Shown here: positions 37,974 through 44,788 of the stretch, piece after piece
Position numbering within the stretch: position 1 is the stretch's first letter
Layout: every line of letters begins with the position of its first letter
NCBI GenBank assembly: GCA_020053275.1
Contig: JAGVNL010000012.1
Coordinates: 1-44,788, forward strand
Source: a bacterium
GTDB taxonomy: Bacteria > Patescibacteriota > Patescibacteriia > UBA9934
Length of the DNA: 44,788 nucleotides
Reading direction: 5' to 3'
Position numbers and translations under genes: made by a program
The notes under the pieces: generated by a model
Seen by the model: the letters and a program-made list of their open reading frames with translations, nothing else
Told to the model about the DNA's origin: nothing
Database searches by the model: none

Positions 37974-39866
37974 ATGAAGTCACCGTCAATCTTTGGGTCA
38001 CTAATCGGAGACGACCTTGGCCAGCTGTCTGACGGCTCGGCAGATTTTGCTATGGAAGAAGCGGTTGGCAGGGGAGGACTAGTTGATCAGGAGCCAGTTC
38101 GAACATTTGTTGGTAATGTGATCCCAAGTCGGCGCTACAGGCTTGGTATTATCATCACCTGCTGTCTTCTTGGAATATTTTTTTTCAGAGCAGGGTATTT
38201 GCAAATAATTAAAGGGGCTTCATACCGCGAATTAGCCGAAGCAAATCGGGCCAGGACGCACATCATTCCAGCCGAACGAGGACTAATTGTAGACCGCAAC
38301 GGTGTTATTTTAGCTAAAAATATCCCATCATTCACGCTCATCGGTCGTGGAACTGAACTGCCAAAAAAAGATGCTGCTCGTAACGCTCTCTTTGCCCAAG
38401 TCGCAGCCGAGGTTGGTGGTGACGCACTCGCCTGGAGTGCTGCCTATGCCGCGGCAGCTGACGCTCCATCATTTGTATTATTAGACGACCTACCATACGA
38501 AAAGGCCCTAGCCTTCGCCGTGCATGATTCAGAAATTGTCGGCATCGACATGATTCTCGCTGCCAAGCGTTCATACATTACAGACACCGCTCCCTCGCTA
38601 TCTCATGTCATGGGCTATATTGGCATCATGAGCGCTGAGGACTACGCCGTAGCCAAAGATAATGGCTATCTACCGTACGACATGATTGGTAAGCAAGGCG
38701 TAGAGATAAGCCATGAAGAATCTCTTCGTGGCACGAACGGTTACGAGACGCTCGAGGTCAACGCTCAGGGTAAATATTCTCGTACAGTCGCTAAGCAAGA
38801 TCCAGTGAACGGCGAATCTTTGCAGCTATCAATAGATGTTGAATTGCAAAAATACATTGAACAAGTAATCGCCGCTCGCCTTCAGGGGACAGTGGCCTCT
38901 CGTGGCGCGGTAGTGGCTATGAATCCAACCAATGGGGAAGTGCTGGCGCTCGTTTCCTGGCCGGCCTATGACGCCAACGCCTTTACTGACGGCATTGACC
39001 AAGCGAGCTATGACGCGCTAATAAATGACGACGATAATCCATTATTCCCGCGGGCTACAGCCGGCAAATATCCATCTGGCTCAACCATCAAGCCGGTTTA
39101 CGCCGCCGCCGCCTTAACCGCAGGCATTATTACTCCAACTACCAGCGTAGTTTCAACAGGAGGTTTGCAAATAGGTAACCGTTTCTTTCCTGACTGGCGA
39201 GCCGGCGGACACGGCATTACTAATGTCTACCACGCTATCGCCGACTCTGTGAATACATTTTTTTATATGATCGGCGGTGGCTATGACACCTTCAAGGGCC
39301 TAGGCATAGATCGTTTAATGTCATGTGCGGCAACATTCGGTTTCGGTAGTCAAAGCGGTCTTGATGTGCCAGGCGAGGCTGCTGGATTCTTACCTAGTCC
39401 AGCTGCCAAAACAGAGAGTACAGGCGAACCGTGGTACATCGGCGACACCTATAATGTCTCCATCGGTCAGGGCGACTTCCTGGTCACTCCACTACAAATC
39501 GCTCGCGCTACGGCAGTCTTTGCCAACGACGGCGTACTCGAAACCCCACACCTTACGCTCAACACCACTAAACCAGAGACACGCATTATCACTTCAGAAG
39601 TAGCAAACATAATTAAAGACGCCATGCGTCAAACTGTCACTAACGGTTCAGCAACCTCAATGCAGAGTGTGCCAGTAGCAGTTGCCGGAAAGACCGGTAC
39701 CGCGCAATGGTCGCACTCATCCCCACCGCATTCTTGGTTCACAGGCTTCGCTCCCTACGACAAACCAGAAATAACAATTACTACAATAATTGAAGAAGGT
39801 GGTGACGCTGCGCTGGCTATTCCCATCAGCCGCGAGATTCTGGAATGGTACTTTGCGGGTAGGTAA
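37974..39866 (+). CDS. mrdA: Penicillin-binding protein 2
   Basis: PERGLIVDRNGVILA-like AERGLIVDRNG; YPSGSTIKPVYA (SxxK); DSVN; AGKTGTAQW. Confidence 0.96.
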   Translation: MKSPSIFGSLIGDDLGQLSDGSADFAMEEAVGRGGLVDQEPVRTFVGNVIPSRRYRLGIIITCCLLGIFFFRAGYLQIIKGASYRELAEANRARTHIIPAERGLIVDRNGVILAKNIPSFTLIGRGTELPKKDAARNALFAQVAAEVGGDALAWSAAYAAAADAPSFVLLDDLPYEKALAFAVHDSEIVGIDMILAAKRSYITDTAPSLSHVMGYIGIMSAEDYAVAKDNGYLPYDMIGKQGVEISHEESLRGTNGYETLEVNAQGKYSRTVAKQDPVNGESLQLSIDVELQKYIEQVIAARLQGTVASRGAVVAMNPTNGEVLALVSWPAYDANAFTDGIDQASYDALINDDDNPLFPRATAGKYPSGSTIKPVYAAAALTAGIITPTTSVVSTGGLQIGNRFFPDWRAGGHGITNVYHAIADSVNTFFYMIGGGYDTFKGLGIDRLMSCAATFGFGSQSGLDVPGEAAGFLPSPAAKTESTGEPWYIGDTYNVSIGQGDFLVTPLQIARATAVFANDGVLETPHLTLNTTKPETRIITSEVANIIKDAMRQTVTNGSATSMQSVPVAVAGKTGTAQWSHSSPPHSWFTGFAPYDKPEITITTIIEEGGDAALAIPISREILEWYFAGR

Positions 39867-39926
39867 GAATGTGGTAATACTTATAGGCAAGCTAATCATT
39901 GCATATATGCGCTTTTCTCTATCCCG

Positions 39927-42900
39927 TTGTTCTTCGGAGTGATTGGTGCCATAAGCCTTTGTTTGTTGATTTTACCATCAACCACACTGGCCACAGCCGC
40001 AGACCAAGACAGTTCGCCATTTGTAACAAATAATCAAATCAAACTCGCACCAGATATGCGCACTGGTGCGTTTTCATATTCATTTCCAATTACCTTACCG
40101 CCAGGTCGTAATGGCTTGCAGCCCAACCTCGGTCTGTCATATAGCAGCAGTAATACGGACATCACAAATCTTGCTGGTTACGGCTGGTCACTCAATATTC
40201 CCACCATCGAACGCGTGGCAAAATACGGCGCTGACGATCTATATACCAACCATGATTTCTCATCTTCGCTGTCTGGTGACCTCGAGGATATCACGCTCTC
40301 TGACGCCACCCATGGCACTTTCGGCGCCAAGGTTGACGATGGCTCGTTCCTGGCCTACATCTATAATTCCGACGAGTCGTGGACTGTCACAGACAAGCAT
40401 GGCACAATCTACACTTTTGACGCAGATACTTCGGCACAAGTTGTCGATAGCACGGACAGCACGCATGTCTTCCGCTGGTATCTCACCGAGGTCCGTGACA
40501 CGAATGATAATTTTGTTGCTTACACTTACACTAAAGACGCAGGTCAGGTTTATCCCTCAACCATTACCTACACCGGCCATGGCAGCACCGCTGGTATTTT
40601 CGCTGTAAATTTTACACTCGCCAGTCGTAATGATGCTGCCGCTTCCTATACAACAGGTTTTTCTGTTAAAACTTCCTATCGTATTTCACAGATCGATGTT
40701 ACTGAAAACAGTTCTACAATTCGCAGCTACGCCTTAGCCTACACAACTGGCGTCAACGGCATCCGCTCGCTTCTCTCAAGTATCACAGAAACCGCAACCG
40801 ACGAAGTAACCTCAGCCACCATCACTAAACCGGAAACAACCTTCGATTATTCAGTTAACTCCGATTCCTGGACTGAAGACACTGGCTTTGGTGGTTTGCC
40901 AATAACCATCGCCGGTTCAGGTAGCGGCAGTCTCGGTATTTATTTTTTTGATGTTAACGGTGACGCTTTGCTAGATATTGTAAAGTCGCGCGATACAGAT
41001 AGAGCGGTATATTTAAACAACGGTGATAATACCTGGACGGTAGATACAAGCATAACAGTACCGCTGGCATTTTGTTTGTCGACCGGTAGAGATAGAGGCG
41101 TTCGCGTGTTTGATGTCAACGGAGATAGCTATCAAGACTTAGTATATTCACATATTAACTCATCAAGCGTTGTAGATGATCTTGTTTACATAAATAATGG
41201 CGACGGTACCGGCTGGACAGAAGACACAGCCATCACTATTCCAATTTACTTCACCAATGATGGCGGATATGACTTTGGTGTCCGTATTATTGATGCTGAC
41301 GGCGACGGCCTGCAGGATATCGTGAAAAGTCGCGCAGGTATGTCACCTGAGGTATATATTAATAACGGTGATGGCACAGGTTGGACGCAGGATACAAACT
41401 ATATTGTTCCAGTGGATTTTGTCAGCACCTCGCTTTATGATCAAGGAGTTAGAGCCTTCGATGTAAACAACGACGGTTTACAGGATCTAGTTTATTCACG
41501 AAACACCTCGTCACTCCAAGAGGCAGTGTACCTCAACGATGGAGATGGTACAGGCTGGACAGAGGATACAAACTACACCGTTCCTGTTGCCTTCACCTAC
41601 TCAATTGGTAATGACCTGGGAGTACGAACATTAGATATTAATGGCGATGGACTTACGGATTTAGTCCAAGATTTTTATACCGGCTCGTCTGAGGTCAAAC
41701 ATGTCTACATCAACAATAGCGACGGTACAGGCTGGACCGAAGATACCAGCTACTCTACACCAATTTATTTCACGAACGGGATTATAGATCTTGGTGTTCG
41801 TGAGGAAGACATCAATGGCGACGGCCTGGTAGATGTTGTTCGTTCAAGAAATTCTGGCAGCCTGCAGGAAAATCTGTACATGGCTACGCCCACCTTTAGT
41901 GATCGCCTGACCGCAGTAACTACCTCAACTGGTGCCTCTACCACCGTTACTTACCAGCCCTCAACCACCGTCGGCGGTGACCTGTCATTCCCACTTTCAG
42001 TAGTTGCCACAGAGACGGTTGACGATGGACTCGGCAATACCGCAACTACCAGTTATGACTTCGCCGATGGGGACTTTTACTACGCCAGTGAATATGATCG
42101 CAAGTTTGCTGGGTTTGGCACGGTAACCATCACTGATGCGCTCGGCAACATGACCAAACGCTATTACCATCAGGGTAATGCGACTGACACCTCGTTTGGT
42201 GAAAGCACAGACGATGTGAGTAAGCTCTGGCAGATGTATCGTGAAGAAATCTATGACGACGCCAGCCATCTCTTCCGTACAGCCATCCATTCATTCACGA
42301 GTACCAGCCTCGGGTCTGACCGCACCTTTGTTTACGAAAACCAAACATTGGAACTCCAGTATGACGCCGACAGCGACCATACGGATTCAGCCACAAGTTA
42401 TACATACAGCTCATCTACTGGAAATCTCACAGAAAAGAAAGAGTGGGGGAGAGTAACTGGCGTTGACGCCGGCACATTCACGGATACCACTGGAGACACC
42501 AGGATAACTGACTACACCTATGCCAGTTTTTCTACCGGCCTTTCGAGCCTTGTCGACGACGAACAGGTCAAGAATAATGCCGGCACAACTGTTGCAGAAA
42601 CTAAATATTGTTTCGACAGCTCGAGTTTTGGCACGGCAACGCTTGGCAACTTGACGACGGAATCTCACTGGACTACTGGTACCTCATTTGTTGACACTAC
42701 CTACACTTACAACAGCTACGGTCTGCTTACCACCAAAACTGATGCCTTGAGCAACACCACAACCTTCGCGCCAGACACCTATAATCTTTTCACTGCCACC
42801 CAAACAGATGCGCTAGCAAACGACACGGATTACACTTACGATTATTCATCAGGGAAAGTTTTAACGACGACGGACATGAATGGGGAAGTCTTCACGACGA

Positions 42901-44788
42901 CTTATGACGCCCTCGACCGTCCTTTAACAGTGGCACAGCCAGTCATCGGCAGTACAGGCTCGGTTACCAGCAAAACATTCACCTACGATGACACGACCCT
43001 ACCGAGCATCATACACGAGATCGACGCCTACGATAGCTCGACTAATCGCGAAATCTATACTTACTCCGATGGCTTAGGCCGCGTCATTCAACAGCGCGTA
43101 GAAGCTGAGAGTACAAACACCTTCGATGTCACAGATACTGTTTACAATGAACTCGGCCAAGTTGCGAGCACCACCTTGCCGTACGCCTCGACCGGTTCGG
43201 CTTACTCTACACCGACGACGGATACCACACTCTACCAAACACTTGTTTACGACGCCTTGAGTCGCGTTACCTCAGCAACAAATGTTGAGGGTACATCAGT
43301 CAAGTCTTACGAAGATTGGGTCGTGACAGAAACTGACGCCCTCAGCCATACTAAAAATTATGCTTACGATGCTTACGGTAATCTAAGCGTGGTTATTGAG
43401 CACAAAGGGAGTACGAATTACACCACAACTTATGTTTGGGACGCACTTGGCCGCTTGACTAGTTTAACCGACGCCGACGGTGCAGTGCGTAATTTTAGCT
43501 ACGATGGTTTAGGCGGGCGTCAAACAGCCCAAGATCTCCATGTCACTACTGACACCTCGTTTGGTACCTGGACCTATACCTACAACGCAGTAGGCAACAT
43601 GGCGACTTCCTACAGCCCAAACAGCATAACCACCACCTACACCTACGACGCTTTGAACCGTGTCATCAGCGAGGACGCTTCGTCAGCCTCTGGGACAGAA
43701 ATTACCTACACCTACGATAGCCGCACATTAGGTGTCGGTCGTCTCTGTCAAACAGTCGTCGCCGGGGGATCAACCACGGCCTACACCTACGACGAACTCG
43801 GTCGCACCGCCAGTGAAGCTAAAACAATTAGTAGCAATACCTACACCACCATTTACACCTACGATCTGCAAGGCGATCAAGCCACCATCACTTATCCTGA
43901 CGGAGCAATAACAGCTTTCACCCTCGGTACTGCTGGTCGCGTTAGTCAAGTCGACTTCACAGACATCGTTAGCTCTGGCGACGCGGTGGCAGCCAGCAGT
44001 GTGGTTTACGCCCCAAACGGCAAAATCACTAGCTTCACTAACGGCAACGGCGTCACTACCGCCTTCACCTACGACGCGTCTGATCTCTATCGCCTATCAA
44101 ATCTCGTCAGTACGAGCGGCAGTAGCAATATCCAAAACTTTGCTTACACCTACGACGCCGCAGGCAACATTAGCCAAATCGCCGATACCTCCAGCCTCTA
44201 CGCAGCAGATACCATTAACTATGCCTACGACGACTTATACCGTTTAACCGCCGCCGTAGCTACCAGCACCGACACCTCTCTCGCCTACAATAAAACCTGG
44301 AGCTATGGTGGCACTGGCAATATCCTAGCCGGTGACGGTCCGACACGCACCTACGGCGGTACTGCCACTGGTAATTATGCCAACCCTCATGCCGTCACTG
44401 CTATGGGTGCTCGAACATTAACCTACGATCACAACGGCAACACCACAAACGAAGGCATGTGGAGCAATACCTGGAACTGGCGGAATCAAATGACGCAATC
44501 AACTAGAACTGGCCCTTCAATCACCGTTACCTACACCTACGACGCCAACGGCAACCGTGTCAGCCAAGTCAACGGTGGCCTCACCCTCATCTACCCAAAC
44601 GAGTACTACTCCTACACCGGCTCCACCAATGATCGTAACATCCCACTACCAGGCTACGGCATGGTGGCAACCAGCAAGCACAAAATAAATACATCAACCA
44701 TCGCTTATCATCATCACGACCACCTGGGCGGGGAACATGTCGACACGGGCAGCACTGGAGCAACTCTCGAATACACTATATACTCACC
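39927..44788 (+). CDS. Giant SpvB/TcB-like + FG-GAP + RHS/YD-repeat secreted protein (3' end outside window)
   Basis: Open frame from TTG 39927 or GTG 39939 to window end. Signal peptide VIGAISLCLLILPSTTLATAA; SpvB-like APDMRTGAFSYSFPITLPPGRNGLQPNLGLSYSSSNTD; FG-GAP-like FDVNGDALLDIVKSR / INNGDGTGWTEDT repeats; YTYDALNR / YTYDANGNR YD repeats; terminal HHHDHLGG. Confidence 0.9.
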   Translation, partial: MFFGVIGAISLCLLILPSTTLATAADQDSSPFVTNNQIKLAPDMRTGAFSYSFPITLPPGRNGLQPNLGLSYSSSNTDITNLAGYGWSLNIPTIERVAKYGADDLYTNHDFSSSLSGDLEDITLSDATHGTFGAKVDDGSFLAYIYNSDESWTVTDKHGTIYTFDADTSAQVVDSTDSTHVFRWYLTEVRDTNDNFVAYTYTKDAGQVYPSTITYTGHGSTAGIFAVNFTLASRNDAAASYTTGFSVKTSYRISQIDVTENSSTIRSYALAYTTGVNGIRSLLSSITETATDEVTSATITKPETTFDYSVNSDSWTEDTGFGGLPITIAGSGSGSLGIYFFDVNGDALLDIVKSRDTDRAVYLNNGDNTWTVDTSITVPLAFCLSTGRDRGVRVFDVNGDSYQDLVYSHINSSSVVDDLVYINNGDGTGWTEDTAITIPIYFTNDGGYDFGVRIIDADGDGLQDIVKSRAGMSPEVYINNGDGTGWTQDTNYIVPVDFVSTSLYDQGVRAFDVNNDGLQDLVYSRNTSSLQEAVYLNDGDGTGWTEDTNYTVPVAFTYSIGNDLGVRTLDINGDGLTDLVQDFYTGSSEVKHVYINNSDGTGWTEDTSYSTPIYFTNGIIDLGVREEDINGDGLVDVVRSRNSGSLQENLYMATPTFSDRLTAVTTSTGASTTVTYQPSTTVGGDLSFPLSVVATETVDDGLGNTATTSYDFADGDFYYASEYDRKFAGFGTVTITDALGNMTKRYYHQGNATDTSFGESTDDVSKLWQMYREEIYDDASHLFRTAIHSFTSTSLGSDRTFVYENQTLELQYDADSDHTDSATSYTYSSSTGNLTEKKEWGRVTGVDAGTFTDTTGDTRITDYTYASFSTGLSSLVDDEQVKNNAGTTVAETKYCFDSSSFGTATLGNLTTESHWTTGTSFVDTTYTYNSYGLLTTKTDALSNTTTFAPDTYNLFTATQTDALANDTDYTYDYSSGKVLTTTDMNGEVFTTTYDALDRPLTVAQPVIGSTGSVTSKTFTYDDTTLPSIIHEIDAYDSSTNREIYTYSDGLGRVIQQRVEAESTNTFDVTDTVYNELGQVASTTLPYASTGSAYSTPTTDTTLYQTLVYDALSRVTSATNVEGTSVKSYEDWVVTETDALSHTKNYAYDAYGNLSVVIEHKGSTNYTTTYVWDALGRLTSLTDADGAVRNFSYDGLGGRQTAQDLHVTTDTSFGTWTYTYNAVGNMATSYSPNSITTTYTYDALNRVISEDASSASGTEITYTYDSRTLGVGRLCQTVVAGGSTTAYTYDELGRTASEAKTISSNTYTTIYTYDLQGDQATITYPDGAITAFTLGTAGRVSQVDFTDIVSSGDAVAASSVVYAPNGKITSFTNGNGVTTAFTYDASDLYRLSNLVSTSGSSNIQNFAYTYDAAGNISQIADTSSLYAADTINYAYDDLYRLTAAVATSTDTSLAYNKTWSYGGTGNILAGDGPTRTYGGTATGNYANPHAVTAMGARTLTYDHNGNTTNEGMWSNTWNWRNQMTQSTRTGPSITVTYTYDANGNRVSQVNGGLTLIYPNEYYSYTGSTNDRNIPLPGYGMVATSKHKINTSTIAYHHHDHLGGEHVDTGSTGATLEYTIYS

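Noticed and set aside
40066-40608. Track ORF 40066..40608 (+) and others in 39.9-44.8 kb
   Set aside because: Out-of-frame relative to the continuous SpvB/RHS frame, which has clear domain homology.
41000-44788. CRISPR-like or tandem DNA repeat array (ACCTACACCTACGACG)
   Set aside because: Repeats are coding YD motifs in one frame with irregular spacing; no spacers or cas genes.

Overview
This 44.8-kb window looks like chromosomal DNA from an uncultured Candidate Phyla Radiation / Patescibacteria-type bacterium. That placement is inferred from the gene content (small conserved proteins, a CxxC-x17-CxxC zinc-ribbon protein, DUF5671, short subunits) and from mostly Shine-Dalgarno-less or leaderless starts; it was not verified by search. 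Ordinary content includes a complete F1Fo ATP synthase operon (atpI/Z-B-E-F-H-A-G-D-C), mreB-mreC-mreD-mrdA, metG, rsmI, CvpA, TatD, leucyl aminopeptidase, GreA, ABC-F, a Pif1-like helicase, a UvrD-like helicase fused to a PD-(D/E)XK nuclease, a peroxiredoxin, an Nramp-family transporter, TspO, a RimK-like ATP-grasp and a dual-specificity-type phosphatase. A truncated IS30-like transposase start lies at the left edge. Less ordinary content: (1) a giant SpvB / FG-GAP / RHS-YD secreted protein (at least 1616 aa, non-ATG start, absent from the ORF track) that runs off the right edge just after its DHLGG motif; (2) a tandem pair of paralogous proteins with an RNAP-alpha-CTD-like helix-hairpin-helix N-terminus and duplicated terminators; (3) a palindromic element apparently inserted in frame into tatD; (4) an 810-aa protein combining a transglutaminase-like core with BspA-like LRRs; (5) several families of intergenic hairpins, including one directly upstream of atpE; (6) two start-site styles, leaderless extended -10 starts versus a few minus-strand genes with strong SD and terminators; (7) small proteins missed by the ORF track. 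No tRNA, rRNA or CRISPR array was recognised.
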